A stretch of DNA of 64,000 bases, from contig NZ_OY780958.1 of NCBI RefSeq assembly GCF_963675985.1, positions 2,418,001 to 2,482,000 on the forward strand, read 5' to 3'. Source of the stretch: an uncultured Roseibium sp. (GTDB taxonomy: Bacteria > Pseudomonadota > Alphaproteobacteria > Rhizobiales > Stappiaceae). The position numbers and the translations under genes are program-made. Below are positions 45,050-54,921 of this stretch, in pieces (position 1 is the first letter of the stretch; each line of letters opens with the position of its first letter). Under the pieces are notes generated by a model. It searched no databases. It saw only the letters and a list, made by a program, of their open reading frames with translations, and was not told the DNA's origin.

Positions 45050-45414
45050 CGCTCCCGGCGGAGGCCCTTGTCTTCCAGTTCCTTGAGGTAACCACCCCAG
45101 TGTTTCTCGCGGTCGTTGGCGAGTTCCAGGAAATAGTCCCAGGTGAAGATCCCTGTGTTGTGCAGGTCGTCGAAATGGATCCGGACGGCATAGTTGCCGA
45201 CCGGTTCGATTTTCATGATGCCGACATCGATCTTGCCGGGAACGGTCTTTTTCTGGGAAGGCCCATGGCCCTGCACTTCGGCGGAAGGCGAGCAGACGCG
45301 GAGATATTCGGCGCTGTAGTCGTGGATCTCGCCGTTGTTGAAGGAAATCACCAACGTCTTCTTGTCGTCCTTCAGCCTTATCTCGGTCGGCCAGGCTTTC
45401 GTTTCTTGAGTCAC
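45046..45414 (-). CDS. DUF971 protein (gamma-butyrobetaine hydroxylase-like N-terminal domain)
   Basis: About 122 residues. The start is a GTG at 45414 with GGGAG seven bases upstream; longer frame starts would run into the photolyase gene. WPTEIRLKDDKKTLVISFNNGE, YSAEYLRVCSPSAE and VGNYAVRIHFDDLHNTGIFTWDY are the DUF971 signature. The domain forms the N-terminus of gamma-butyrobetaine hydroxylases and occurs alone in bacteria, where a link to iron-sulfur or Mrp-type proteins has been suggested. Confidence 0.85.
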   Translation of the reverse strand: MTQETKAWPTEIRLKDDKKTLVISFNNGEIHDYSAEYLRVCSPSAEVQGHGPSQKKTVPGKIDVGIMKIEPVGNYAVRIHFDDLHNTGIFTWDYFLELANDREKHWGGYLKELEDKGLRRER

Positions 45415-45463
45415 GTGGATTCTCCCGCATTTGCCGCGGACGATAGGCCAGTTTGAAGAAAGA

Positions 45464-46888
45464 TCAAGCGTCACTGTCGTTTGCCCGTTTGACTTCTTCA
45501 TACCCCTCAAGGGCCGCCTTGCGGGCGGCCGCATGGTCGACAATCGGCTTCGAATAAGTCTGTCCAAGTTTCACGCCAGCCTTCGCCAACGCATCATCGG
45601 GCGCCAGGAACGGCGCATGAATATGGACCGTTTCCAGATCTTTCAGTTCGGGGCACCATTTGCGCACATAGGTCCCGTCAGGATCGAATTTCGCCCCCTG
45701 GGTCATGGGATTGAAGATCCGGAAATAGGGGGCCGCGTCGGCGCCGCTACCGGCCACCCATTGCCAGCCGGCCACATTGTTGGCGAGATCCGCATCGACC
45801 AGCGTGTCGCGGAACCAGGCCTCGCCGTGTTGCCAATGGAGGCGCAAGTGCTTGACCAGGAAACTCGCCGCGATCATGCGCACCCGGTTGTGCATATAGC
45901 CGGTGCGCCAAAGCTCGCGCATGCCGGCATCGACGATGGGATAGCCGGTCTGGCCGCGTTGCCAGGCCTCCAGGTCCTCCGGGCAGTCCCGCCAGGGATA
46001 GGCGTCGAAACCCGGTTTCCAGTTCTTCGATGGTATCTCGGGGAAATGATAGAGCAGATGGTGGGAAAACTCCCGCCAGGCGATCTCGCTCAGGAATTTC
46101 CCGGTATCGGATGGATGCTCGTTCAATCGCTTGGTCTCGTGCCAGATCTGTCGCGGCGAGATCTCGCCGAAGTGGAGGTGCGGCGACAGACGCGAGACGT
46201 TGGCCAGGTCCGGCCGGTCCCGCAAAGACCCATAATTTTCAAGTCCTTCCTTTAAGAACTTTCGAAGTCGATTCATCGCGCCGCGTTCCCCCGGTTGCCA
46301 GGCAGCCTCGAATTCCCGCGCCCAATTCGGCCGGGACGGCAGCAGCTCCCAATCGTCGATGTCTTCGCCGGCGGGGCCGCTTGCCAGCTCAAGCCGCTCT
46401 GGCGCGCCAAGTGGTTCGGGGACGGATTTTTCCTGCAAGGCTCGCCAGAAAGGGGAATAGACCTTGAACGGTCCGCCGGCCTTGGTTTCGACCTCCCACG
46501 GTTCAAACAGGAGGGAAGCCTTGAAGCTGCGGGCATCGATCCCGTCCGACTTTAGGCCCGCCTTGATCGTACTGTCGCGCTCGACCGCATGCGGCTCGTA
46601 ACACCTGTTCCAGTAGACGGCCCCTGCCCCGGTTTCGCGAACCACAGCCGGCAGGATCACCCGCGCATCACCACGCAGGCACACCAGACCGCCGAGATCC
46701 CCACGCAGGGCTTCGAGACTGTGATGAAGCCACCAGTGGCTTGCTCCACCCAGAGGATGGGTGTCGCCAACACGGTCCGCGTCCTCGAGAATGAAGACAG
46801 GGAGGACCTCCCCTTCGGCGGCGGCCTCAAACAGAGCGGGGTTGTCGGCGATGCGAAGATCCTGGCGGAACCAGACGATTGTGGTCAT
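45464..46888 (-). CDS. phrB: Deoxyribodipyrimidine photo-lyase (CPD class I)
   Basis: A 474-residue cryptochrome/photolyase. TTIVWFRQDLRIADNPAL begins the antenna domain. The FAD domain has SRLSPHLHFGEISPRQIW, EIAWREFSHHLLYHFP, TGYPIVDAGMRELW and HNRVRMIAASFLVKHL, including the Trp-rich electron path. It repairs UV-induced cyclobutane dimers with blue light. It ends 49 bases before the DUF971 start; a shared transcript is possible. Confidence 0.95.
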   Translation of the reverse strand: MTTIVWFRQDLRIADNPALFEAAAEGEVLPVFILEDADRVGDTHPLGGASHWWLHHSLEALRGDLGGLVCLRGDARVILPAVVRETGAGAVYWNRCYEPHAVERDSTIKAGLKSDGIDARSFKASLLFEPWEVETKAGGPFKVYSPFWRALQEKSVPEPLGAPERLELASGPAGEDIDDWELLPSRPNWAREFEAAWQPGERGAMNRLRKFLKEGLENYGSLRDRPDLANVSRLSPHLHFGEISPRQIWHETKRLNEHPSDTGKFLSEIAWREFSHHLLYHFPEIPSKNWKPGFDAYPWRDCPEDLEAWQRGQTGYPIVDAGMRELWRTGYMHNRVRMIAASFLVKHLRLHWQHGEAWFRDTLVDADLANNVAGWQWVAGSGADAAPYFRIFNPMTQGAKFDPDGTYVRKWCPELKDLETVHIHAPFLAPDDALAKAGVKLGQTYSKPIVDHAAARKAALEGYEEVKRANDSDA

Positions 46889-47160
46889 TCGGATATCTGC
46901 GGGTTAGCGTGCACGTCTCACTTTTCCAGCGAAAACAGAGCGGCCCCGGACATGTTCCCGTAGCCGCACTCCTTCAACCAGCTTGTCGATATTTATAGGG
47001 CTCATTTTCAAGCCGGAAACGCTCCCGGGCAAAATCCGTTCCCAATCCTGCCAAACCATCAATATTCTTTGTCCTAACGGGATATTGCGTCGACCGGAAA
47101 TTGCACTAGGTTAGATGGAAAATATCCGGCCCGGATGCCGGACATGCGAGGGAGACATGA

Positions 47161-48234
47161 ATGACGGGCGGAACGACGGACAGACCGCTGTCCTCAAACA
47201 CATCGCTCAGGACCGAAATGGCATCGGGGCACGGTACGGCGCCGATGATCGATCCGTTCGGCCGCGCGGTCACCTACCTGCGTGTCTCCGTGACCGACCG
47301 CTGCGACTTCCGCTGTGTCTATTGCATGGCGGAGAACATGACGTTTCTGCCCAAGCGCGAGGTCCTCTCGCTGGAGGAACTCGACCGGCTCTGCTCCGCA
47401 TTCATCGGCAAGGGCGTTAAGAAACTGCGCCTGACCGGTGGCGAGCCTCTGGTGCGCAAGAATATCATGGGCCTGATCCGCAGCCTGTCCCGCCACCTGG
47501 AAACGGGAGACCTTGAAGAACTGACGGTCACCACCAACGGATCCCAGCTGACCAAACTGTCCTCCGAACTCGTTGACTGCGGCGTCCGCCGGCTCAACGT
47601 GTCTCTCGACACGCTCGATGCCGACCGTTTCAAGGCGATTACCCGTTGGGGCGAGCTCGACAAGGTCATGGAAGGCATTCAGACGGCCACCGATGCCGGG
47701 CTGAAGATCAAGATCAACATGGTCGCGCTCAAGGGCGTGAACGAGCACGAGATCATTCCGATGATGGAATGGGCTCATGCAAACGGTCACGACATGACCC
47801 TGATCGAAACCATGCCGCTGGGTGAGATCGACGGCGACCGCACCGACCAGTACCTGCCGCTATCGCTCGTCCGCAGCCGGATCGGGGAACAGTTTTCCAT
47901 GGAAGACATTCCCTACAAGACCGGCGGCCCCGCGCGTTATGTGGAAATCAAGGAAACCGGCGGCCGGCTCGGCTTCATCACCCCGATGACCCATAATTTC
48001 TGCGAGAGCTGCAACCGGGTCCGCGTCACCTGCACCGGCCAGCTTTACATGTGCCTCGGCCAGGACGACATGGCGGACCTCAGGGCTCCCTTGCGCGCGT
48101 CGGAAGGCAACGACCTGCTGAATGCGGCGATTGACGAAGCCATCGGGCGCAAGCCGAAAGGCCACGACTTCGTTATCGACCGGCGCACCCGGCAACCGGC
48201 CGTCTCGCGTCATATGAGCGTGACAGGCGGATAG
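47161..48234 (+). CDS. moaA: GTP 3',8-cyclase, molybdenum cofactor biosynthesis
   Basis: A 357-residue radical SAM enzyme. CDFRCVYC holds the N-terminal 4Fe-4S cysteines, and [18 protein letters not shown] the C-terminal cluster; the protein ends in the diagnostic double glycine. It converts GTP to the cyclic intermediate of molybdopterin with MoaC. It starts at ATG 47161 after GAGGGAG. An N-terminal extension of about 30 residues precedes the conserved core. The neighbourhood of formate-dehydrogenase-type accessory genes fits a need for molybdopterin. Confidence 0.95.
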   Translation: MTGGTTDRPLSSNTSLRTEMASGHGTAPMIDPFGRAVTYLRVSVTDRCDFRCVYCMAENMTFLPKREVLSLEELDRLCSAFIGKGVKKLRLTGGEPLVRKNIMGLIRSLSRHLETGDLEELTVTTNGSQLTKLSSELVDCGVRRLNVSLDTLDADRFKAITRWGELDKVMEGIQTATDAGLKIKINMVALKGVNEHEIIPMMEWAHANGHDMTLIETMPLGEIDGDRTDQYLPLSLVRSRIGEQFSMEDIPYKTGGPARYVEIKETGGRLGFITPMTHNFCESCNRVRVTCTGQLYMCLGQDDMADLRAPLRASEGNDLLNAAIDEAIGRKPKGHDFVIDRRTRQPAVSRHMSVTGG

Positions 48235-48238
48235 GGCC

Positions 48239-48562
48239 ATGAGCGGGGGCAGCCGGTCATCGTCACTGGATTCGCCCATCGCACGGGTCGCAGCTCTTGG
48301 CATTGCCCTGTGTGCGCTTTCCCTGATGATCTGGCTCGGCCGTAATGACGTCCCCGTCATTCGCGGTTTGATGGCCGGAAATTCGGGGACGGCAGCCCAA
48401 CAGGAAAGCTCGGGCAATCCCGAACTGGACGCCTGTCTCAAAGATCGGGGCGGCGCGGTCGAAAAGATGCGTGAGGAAGGCGTCATCAACGCCGCCCAGT
48501 ACAACGAATTCCACAAGCGCGCCGTCGACTATTGCGAGGCGCAGTTTCCCAGGAGCCGCTAA
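48239..48562 (+). CDS. Small membrane-anchored protein behind moaA
   Basis: A 107-residue protein starting four bases after moaA. One transmembrane helix (ARVAALGIALCALSLMIWLG) follows a short cytoplasmic end; the rest is a hydrophilic domain with two cysteines (DACLKDRG and YCEAQF) that could form a disulfide. I do not recognise the family. Position suggests co-transcription with moaA. Confidence 0.6.
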   Translation: MSGGSRSSSLDSPIARVAALGIALCALSLMIWLGRNDVPVIRGLMAGNSGTAAQQESSGNPELDACLKDRGGAVEKMREEGVINAAQYNEFHKRAVDYCEAQFPRSR

Positions 48563-48594
48563 TATCCCAGGCTGGCTGATTGTGGAACAGGCTG

Positions 48595-49287
48595 TCAGTT
48601 CTCGACATCAAATGCCATCCGGCGCCGGCGCGGTGCCTTTTTGACGCCGCCCATGTCATCGGCCAGAGCTTCGCTTTCCTGTTCTTCGGCTTCGGTTTCT
48701 GCCTGAGCGGCTTCTCCTTCTTGCAGATCAACCGGAATGTCGTCTCCAACCACTGCATCGGATTGCACCTCTGCGGCCTCCTCCCTTTGGGCGGCCTGCA
48801 CCTCTTCAGCGGCCCTGGTCGATCGGCTCTCCATTTCAGCGGCCACCTCTTCGGCCTTGTCGGCATAGCCGCGCCCGACCTTCCAGGCGGACTTGAAACC
48901 GTCCATTGCCGTATCGGCGGTTCGGAAGTCCGTGTCGTAGTCGTTCAGTCCGTCGAGCACCGCCAGATCCGGATTGCTGCGCCAGAGTTTTCTCAGCGCT
49001 GCGTTCTTCAGCGCATCCGGCACGCCGCGCTTCATGAACACGGTGAAATCGGATTCGTAGGTGAGGCTTTCCAGGTCGACCGCTTCGGCGGCCTCGCGAT
49101 TGGCAACGAGCTCTGGGTCTTCGGCAGGGCTCTCCTGCCCTTCAGACAGGGCGCCTTCCTGCTGTTCGACTGCCTCGGCCGCGGTCAGGTCGGCTTTTTC
49201 GCCTTCCTCATCCGCCGGATGACTTTCCCGCTTGCGCCGCGACCAGCGGCTCAGGAAGCCCTCACCGTCCTCCTGTTTTCCGCTCAT
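48595..49287 (-). CDS. DUF3306 domain-containing protein
   Basis: A 230-residue acidic protein. GFLSRWSRRKRE at the N-terminus and DALKNAALRKLWRSNPDLAVLDGLNDYDTDF are the DUF3306 marks; the rest is low-complexity Glu/Ala. The family lies next to DUF3305 in formate dehydrogenase regions of alpha- and betaproteobacteria and is of unknown function. Its start overlaps the DUF3305 stop by four bases. Confidence 0.88.
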   Translation of the reverse strand: MSGKQEDGEGFLSRWSRRKRESHPADEEGEKADLTAAEAVEQQEGALSEGQESPAEDPELVANREAAEAVDLESLTYESDFTVFMKRGVPDALKNAALRKLWRSNPDLAVLDGLNDYDTDFRTADTAMDGFKSAWKVGRGYADKAEEVAAEMESRSTRAAEEVQAAQREEAAEVQSDAVVGDDIPVDLQEGEAAQAETEAEEQESEALADDMGGVKKAPRRRRMAFDVEN

Positions 49288-49817
49288 TCCCCCTGCTCCT
49301 CGGGCCGGTGGCGCCGGTCGAAGATCGGCTCCTTTCCGAATTGCGGTTCTTCCACCGTGGCGGCGGTGCGTTTGCGTTTCCGGAACTTCTCCGGTTCCGG
49401 CATCTGTTTCATGTAGTCTGCCATCCAGCGCACCAGCTCGGCCGGCATGCGCACGCGTTCGACGAGGCCTTCTCCGGAATCAAGCGCGCCCATGGCTTCA
49501 TAAGGATCGGCGGTCACCCCGCGCACCTTGTAAGGAACCGGCTCGGTGTCCGCGTCATCAAGCAGGATCCATAAGGCCGGCGCCTCGGTTTCCACATTGG
49601 CGTCATAGGCCTCGCCCAACCTGCGATGGAGGGTCACCGGCACGGGCGCATAGTGATACCTGACAAAATCGTCGCCCTCCTGCAACAGCTGCCAGCCGTC
49701 CGTCGGCGGGGCGTCGGGAACCACGGCCGGGGCCGTCCAGACATGGTCTATCCATCGGCTGGCGCTCTCCCGCCGCTCCACGATGATGCCGACCGGTGTG
49801 GTGATTTCCCGTTCCAC
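49284..49817 (-). CDS. DUF3305 domain-containing protein
   Basis: A 177-residue protein with the DUF3305 pattern: PVGIIVERRESASRWIDHVW, LHRRLGEAYDANVE, PALWILLD, MPAELVRWMADYM. Function unknown; it travels with DUF3306 and a polyferredoxin in formate-dehydrogenase loci. It is divergent from the polyferredoxin gene across a 190-base promoter region. Confidence 0.88.
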   Translation of the reverse strand: MEREITTPVGIIVERRESASRWIDHVWTAPAVVPDAPPTDGWQLLQEGDDFVRYHYAPVPVTLHRRLGEAYDANVETEAPALWILLDDADTEPVPYKVRGVTADPYEAMGALDSGEGLVERVRMPAELVRWMADYMKQMPEPEKFRKRKRTAATVEEPQFGKEPIFDRRHRPEEQGE

Positions 49818-50007
49818 CTGCGTCCTCCCTGTCTTGTTTCATCCATTTTAGGCGAACGCGGCTTTAAGGCAAACAACTGAAACACAAAATCAGCGGTGTC
49901 GCGGGACAACACCTTTGACTTTCGCTGCGCTTGAAATGCGTCCCGCAAACGGTAGATTTAGAATAATTATAATTACCCGGGGAGCTTTCCCCGCCCGGAG
50001 GAACTCG

Positions 50008-52053
50008 ATGTCAGCCAGCCGCATCCTGCTGTGCAATTGCTACAAGACCATGGAGCTTGAAAAGGCCGGCCAGAGCCTGTCCGACCGGCTCCAGGCGCCG
50101 GTGTGTACGGAGCTTTGCCGAGGCGAGCTTTCGGTCTTCGAGGACGCGGTGAATTCGGGCGAACCGATGCTGGTCGCCTGCACCCAGGAAGCCCCGCTGT
50201 TTCAGGAAATCGCCGAGGAAGCGGACGCCGCCGATCTGGTTCATTTCACCAACATCCGAGAGACAGCGGGCTGGACGAAAAAAGGCACGGCCGCCACCGC
50301 GAAGATCCTGGCCCTGCTGGAAGACGCCGTCCTTCAGGAGCAGTCCCAGCCCACGCCGGCCAAGCCGATCGAATCCGATGGCCTGTGCCTCGTCTATGGA
50401 GCGGGTCAGGCAGCCCTCGATGCGGCCCTGCAACTGGAGGAAACCCTTTCGGTGACCCTGGTGTTGAGTTCCGCTGACGATGTGGTTCTGCCCTCGGTCC
50501 TGCCGTTTCCGGTCTTTCAGGGCAAGCTGAAGACGCTGACGGGATCGCTGGGCGCCTTCCAGGTCACGCTGGACAATTATGCGCCGATGCTGCCGTCTTC
50601 CCGCGCCAGGCCGGAATTCCTCATGCCTCGGGACGGGGCGCGATCGACCTGCAGTCTCGTTGTCGATCTGAGCGGAGAGACCCCGCCGCTGACCGCGCCG
50701 CACCGGCGCGACGGCTATTTCCGCGCGGAGCCCTCCGACCCGGTCCGGATCGCGGCGGTGCTGCACGAAGCGTCCGAAATGGTCGGCGAATTCGAAAAGC
50801 CGCTTTACGTCTCCTACCGGGAGGACATCTGCGCTCATAGCCATGCCGGCAAGACCGGCTGCTCGAAGTGCCTCGACGCCTGCCCGGCGGGTGCGATCAC
50901 GTCCACGGGGGAAAATGTCGCCATCGATGCGGGCATTTGCGGCGGTTGCGGCAGTTGCGCTGCCAATTGCCCGACCGGGGCGATCACCTACCAGTATCCC
51001 TACCGGGCCGACCTTCTGACCCGGATCCAGGCGCTGCTTAGCACCTATGGAGCGGCCGGCGGCAAGTCTCCCGTCCTGTTGGTGCATTCGGCGGATCACG
51101 GCGGTGCGGTGATCAACGCGCTGGCCCGCTTCGGCGACGGCCTGCCCGCCAATGTCCTGCCGCTGTCGCTCCATGCGGTCACCGCCCTTGGGCATGACGC
51201 CATGGTGACGGCCTTTACCGCCGGCGCGCTGCGGATCGTCATTCTCTGCGACCCGGAACACAGCGATGAACTGGCACCGCTTGAAGCCGAAGCCGACCTC
51301 ACCCGGGCACTGCTTGAAGGCATGGGTCATGACAGCGCCAACCGCATCGAGATCGTCGCAGACAGCGACCCGGATGCGCTGGCCGCAGCCGTGGGTGACG
51401 CCGCCGGCGCCCGGATCGTCTCCGAGGTCCATCGCTTCTCGCCGGTGGGCGGCAAACGCGACGTGGTGCGCATGGCGATATCCGCCCTCCATGCGGCCAG
51501 CCCCGATGCGCCTGAGATCGTCCCGCTTCCCGAAAACGCCCCTTACGGCCGCATCACCGTCGCCAGCGACGGCTGTACCTTGTGCCTGTCATGTGTTTCC
51601 GCCTGTCCGGCCGGTGCGCTCAGCGACAATCCGGACAGACCGCAGGTCAGCTTCATCGAAACCGCCTGCGTCCAGTGCGGCCTGTGCCAGACCACCTGTC
51701 CGGAAAAGGTGATCACTCTGGAGCCGCGCTTCAACACGGCCGCCAGCGCCATGCAGGCGGTGATCCTGCACGAGGAAGAACCGGCGAACTGTGTGTCCTG
51801 CGGCAAGCCCTTCGGCACGCGCTCGACCATCGAGCGGATCAAGTCGAAGCTCGGCGGGCAGCACCACATGTTCCGTTCAGATGAACAGATCCGGTTGATC
51901 GAAATGTGCGACGACTGCCGTATCGACGCCCAGTGGAACATGGACGACAGCCTGCTGAGAAGCGGCAGCCGGCCGCGCATCCGCACGACCGAGGATTACC
52001 TCAACGCCGACAAGCAAGGCCTGTCGGTGGATGACTTCCTGAAGGAAGACTAA
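50008..52053 (+). CDS. Multi-cluster 4Fe-4S ferredoxin-like protein, formate-dehydrogenase associated
   Basis: A 681-residue protein. ATG 50008 follows CGGAGGAA. Four 4Fe-4S motifs are visible in two pairs: CSKCLDACPAGA with CGGCGSCAANCPTGA, then CTLCLSCVSACPAGA with CVQCGLCQTTCPEK. A further NCVSCGKPFG plus CDDC forms an extra Cys site. The N-terminal part (ILLCNCYKTM, VACTQEAPLF) resembles HdrA-like or NAD-binding reductase regions. It likely passes electrons in or out of a molybdenum formate dehydrogenase. No dehydrogenase subunit follows here. Confidence 0.9.
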   Translation: MSASRILLCNCYKTMELEKAGQSLSDRLQAPVCTELCRGELSVFEDAVNSGEPMLVACTQEAPLFQEIAEEADAADLVHFTNIRETAGWTKKGTAATAKILALLEDAVLQEQSQPTPAKPIESDGLCLVYGAGQAALDAALQLEETLSVTLVLSSADDVVLPSVLPFPVFQGKLKTLTGSLGAFQVTLDNYAPMLPSSRARPEFLMPRDGARSTCSLVVDLSGETPPLTAPHRRDGYFRAEPSDPVRIAAVLHEASEMVGEFEKPLYVSYREDICAHSHAGKTGCSKCLDACPAGAITSTGENVAIDAGICGGCGSCAANCPTGAITYQYPYRADLLTRIQALLSTYGAAGGKSPVLLVHSADHGGAVINALARFGDGLPANVLPLSLHAVTALGHDAMVTAFTAGALRIVILCDPEHSDELAPLEAEADLTRALLEGMGHDSANRIEIVADSDPDALAAAVGDAAGARIVSEVHRFSPVGGKRDVVRMAISALHAASPDAPEIVPLPENAPYGRITVASDGCTLCLSCVSACPAGALSDNPDRPQVSFIETACVQCGLCQTTCPEKVITLEPRFNTAASAMQAVILHEEEPANCVSCGKPFGTRSTIERIKSKLGGQHHMFRSDEQIRLIEMCDDCRIDAQWNMDDSLLRSGSRPRIRTTEDYLNADKQGLSVDDFLKED

Positions 52054-52072
52054 ATCAGAGTGATTGCAAAGC

Positions 52073-52102
52073 GTCACGTTAGCGTGACAAAGAAAAATTT
52101 TT
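52073..52102 (+). terminator. Terminator after the polyferredoxin gene
   Basis: GTCACG and CGTGAC (six pairs, TTAG loop) are followed by AAAGAAAAATTTTT, giving a short U-run in the plus direction. Confidence 0.75.
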
Positions 52103-52164
52103 ATGCATCAATCAAAGATCCAATATATATCTTTGACGTTTACATGAGTATAAAATAGGTCAAG

Positions 52165-52452
52165 ATGCTTGATGTTTCGCATTTATTTAACAGCATTATT
52201 GCAACATATGCCATATTAGCATGCGCTTATAATATTTATGCCGTAAAGAAAATAAGAAATTGCTACACGCGCATAGATCCACAACGTATTTATCATTACA
52301 ACTGCGCTGCCGGATATCCAGTATTTAGGCATAACAAAATACGTGAAGTCCCGGCGGAAATGAAGAATTGCTCAAAATACTATTCGTTTAGGATAGCACT
52401 GGTTCTATCAGGCCTGCCCATTTTAGGCTTGTTCAAATACCTGATTTTATAA
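52165..52452 (+). CDS. AT-rich orphan membrane protein (95 aa)
   Basis: A 95-residue protein with two hydrophobic segments, near FNSIIATYAILACAYNIYAV and ALVLSGLPILGLFKYLIL, and a basic Tyr/Cys-rich middle. I recognise no family. The gene and flanks are strikingly AT-rich (coding region around 40% GC by eye) beside very GC-rich neighbours, and codon use is unlike theirs. That points to recent transfer or a relic of mobile DNA. The start ATG has no strong ribosome site, so translation is uncertain. Confidence 0.45.
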   Translation: MLDVSHLFNSIIATYAILACAYNIYAVKKIRNCYTRIDPQRIYHYNCAAGYPVFRHNKIREVPAEMKNCSKYYSFRIALVLSGLPILGLFKYLIL

Positions 52453-52522
52453 CGCTACACGCATAATCCAACTGCCAGAAGATACTCGAGAAGCAAGCCT
52501 ATCCCGTTCAGCGTCCTACCGC

Positions 52523-53773
52523 TCAGACGCTCTCGGTGCCGCTGTCGAACGCCTTGACGGCAACGACGCTTACAAGGGTCGCGATGACGCAAACGATCAT
52601 GGTGCCCACCATCGGCCAGGCGGTCGTGGGCCACATGGTGTCGGACAGCATCCAGGCGACCACCGCACTCGCGACGGCGCCGGAGCCGATCTGTATCGAC
52701 CCGGCAAGGCCCGATGCCGCACCGGCCAGTTCCGCCTTCGCACTGACGGCGCCTGCGACGGCGCTCGGAAGACAGATGCCGTTGCCGAGCCCGACGAAGA
52801 ACATCGGCACGAACAGCGCAAGGGGATGGCCGATATCCAGGATCAGGACCCCGGCCACCACGGCGACCGCAAGGGTCGGCAGGATGGAACCGAAAACGAT
52901 CATCGGCAGGATGCCGACCCGTTCCGCGATCCGTCCGGATACGAAGTTACCGATGATATAGCCCCCGGCAATGAACATGAAAAAGAAGCCCATTTCGCCG
53001 GGCGCCATACCGAGAATGTTGCCGGCGACGAAGGGCGCGCCGCCGAGGAAGGCGAAATAGACGCTGGAGGTGAAGCCGACGACCATGGAAAAGGCCCAGA
53101 ACAGCGGCTCGCGCATCACGGTGCACATGTTTTGCCACAAGACACCGAGCCCGCCGCCCGAGGAACGCTTGAAATTGGTTTCATGCAGATTGAACCAGGC
53201 GGCCAAGAGTACGGCGATGCCGAGAATCGGCATGGTGTAGAAACCGCCGCGCCAGCCGTAGAACTGGTCCAGCAGACCGCCGATGACAGGGGCCAGCATC
53301 GGTCCGATCGCCAGGCCCATGGTGACATAGCCGATCATGCTCGCCGCCTTGTCGCGCTCGTAAAGGTCGCGCACGATCGCGCGACTCAAAACGATGCCGG
53401 TACAGCCTCCAAGCGCCTGCAGGATACGGGCGGCAATCAGCGCCTCGATGGTCGGCGCCAACAGGCACAGGAGGCTGGAGACGACATAAAGTGACAGGCC
53501 CCACAGAACCACCGGGCGGCGTCCGAAGCGGTCGGACAGCGGCCCGAGCAGGATCGTCGACACGGCGATCGACACCAGAAACAGCGACATGGTGAGCTGA
53601 ACCATACCGGTGGTGGTTTCGAAGGCAGTCACCATACCCGCCATGGACGGCAGGTAAATGTTCATGGACAGGGGGCTGATCGTGGAAATGGCAATCAGAA
53701 TCCACAAGGACGGCGCCTTTGCGGGCCCCGGCCTTGCGGAGGAAGAAGCCGCGGTATGAAATTCAGCAGTCAT
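52523..53773 (-). CDS. Bcr/CflA-type MFS drug efflux transporter
   Basis: A 416-residue, twelve-helix major facilitator. LGPLSDRFGRRPVVLWGL is the loop 2-3 signature, and QALGGCTGIVLSRAIVRDLY is the Bcr/CflA motif C region. The substrate is not predictable. It sits after the AT-rich orphan, with an exporter of another family upstream. Confidence 0.92.
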   Translation of the reverse strand: MTAEFHTAASSSARPGPAKAPSLWILIAISTISPLSMNIYLPSMAGMVTAFETTTGMVQLTMSLFLVSIAVSTILLGPLSDRFGRRPVVLWGLSLYVVSSLLCLLAPTIEALIAARILQALGGCTGIVLSRAIVRDLYERDKAASMIGYVTMGLAIGPMLAPVIGGLLDQFYGWRGGFYTMPILGIAVLLAAWFNLHETNFKRSSGGGLGVLWQNMCTVMREPLFWAFSMVVGFTSSVYFAFLGGAPFVAGNILGMAPGEMGFFFMFIAGGYIIGNFVSGRIAERVGILPMIVFGSILPTLAVAVVAGVLILDIGHPLALFVPMFFVGLGNGICLPSAVAGAVSAKAELAGAASGLAGSIQIGSGAVASAVVAWMLSDTMWPTTAWPMVGTMIVCVIATLVSVVAVKAFDSGTESV

Positions 53774-53856
53774 AAAAACTCAAATGGTCCGTTTCGTGTT
53801 AAGTTTCCGGAGGCCGGCGGAGTATACCGCCCGAACAACCGTGAATCGTAAATTAT

Positions 53857-54747
53857 TCAGTTGCGCGTCACAGGCATGCGGCTCAACCGCTGTTCCCGGA
53901 CGAACGTATAGATGCCCGTCGAAATGATGATCAGGATCCCGATCACCGTCAGAAGGTCGGGCAGATCACCCCAGATCAGGTAACCCAGAAGCAGCGCCCA
54001 CAGGACCGCCGCATAGCGAAACGGCGCGACGACGGATATCTCGCCGATGCGCATCGCCATGATCAGCGTTACATAGCCGACCACGATCAGCGCCGCCGCG
54101 CCGGCCAGGTAAACGTAGACCTTCGGCTCCATCGGATGCCAGCCTTCGTCGACATTGAAACCGATGCCGAGGATCGTCACCGCGATTATCGAGGCCAGGG
54201 CGACGCCAAACGTCGACGCCTCCCAGGGTACCCGCTGGGTTGCGAGATCCCGCAGCGCCATGCAGATGACGCCGGCGAGTGCGCTCAGGGACCATATGTT
54301 GAACCCGGCCAGTCCGGGCTTGACGATCAACAGCACGCCGATGAAGCCGATGCCGATCGCCGTCCAGCGGCGCCAGCCGACCGGCGCCTTGAGGAAAATC
54401 GCCGCACCGGCCGTGACCAGCAGCGGCATGGCCTGAAGGATCGCCGTCGAGTTGCCGATAGGCATGTGGAACAGGGCCGTCAGGTAAAACAACGTTGCCA
54501 TGGTTTCGGCAAGGGTCCGGATGGCGACGGCCGGGTGAAGCAGACTGCGGATATGCCGGTGACCGCCGGTCGCAATGAACGCCGCGAGCATCAGGATGAT
54601 GCTGAAACCGCCCCGCACGATCAGGATCTGGCCGAACGGAAGATCATCCGCGGACAGCTTGACCAGCGAGTCGTTCAAAATGAATCCAGCCGTAGACAGC
54701 GTCATTGCTGCAATCGCGCGGCCATTGTCGCGAAAGTCCAAGCTCAT
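53857..54747 (-). CDS. DMT-superfamily (EamA) transporter
   Basis: About 296 residues with ten predicted helices in two EamA halves: AAMTLSTAGFILNDSLVKL starts the first, and APFRYAAVLWALLLGYLIWGD is the second-half motif. Likely a metabolite or amino acid exporter. I use ATG 54747 since homologues normally begin near the first helix; a GTG at 54831 would add 28 residues and cannot be excluded, as its ribosome site looks better. Confidence 0.85.
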   Translation of the reverse strand: MSLDFRDNGRAIAAMTLSTAGFILNDSLVKLSADDLPFGQILIVRGGFSIILMLAAFIATGGHRHIRSLLHPAVAIRTLAETMATLFYLTALFHMPIGNSTAILQAMPLLVTAGAAIFLKAPVGWRRWTAIGIGFIGVLLIVKPGLAGFNIWSLSALAGVICMALRDLATQRVPWEASTFGVALASIIAVTILGIGFNVDEGWHPMEPKVYVYLAGAAALIVVGYVTLIMAMRIGEISVVAPFRYAAVLWALLLGYLIWGDLPDLLTVIGILIIISTGIYTFVREQRLSRMPVTRN

Positions 54748-54921
54748 CTCCAGGGGAAGCGGTCGCCGAGATTTAATTAGTTCGCTTTCCTTATCATATG
54801 AAGCAACCAATCCCCAAGCGCCTTTGCACACGGCAACATTGTCACCCTGAAGTATCAGGCCTCCTAAGTATCAGGTTTCGTGCTGTCAGCTGCAGAGGTT
54901 GCCGCCGATTAAGCCTGCCTC

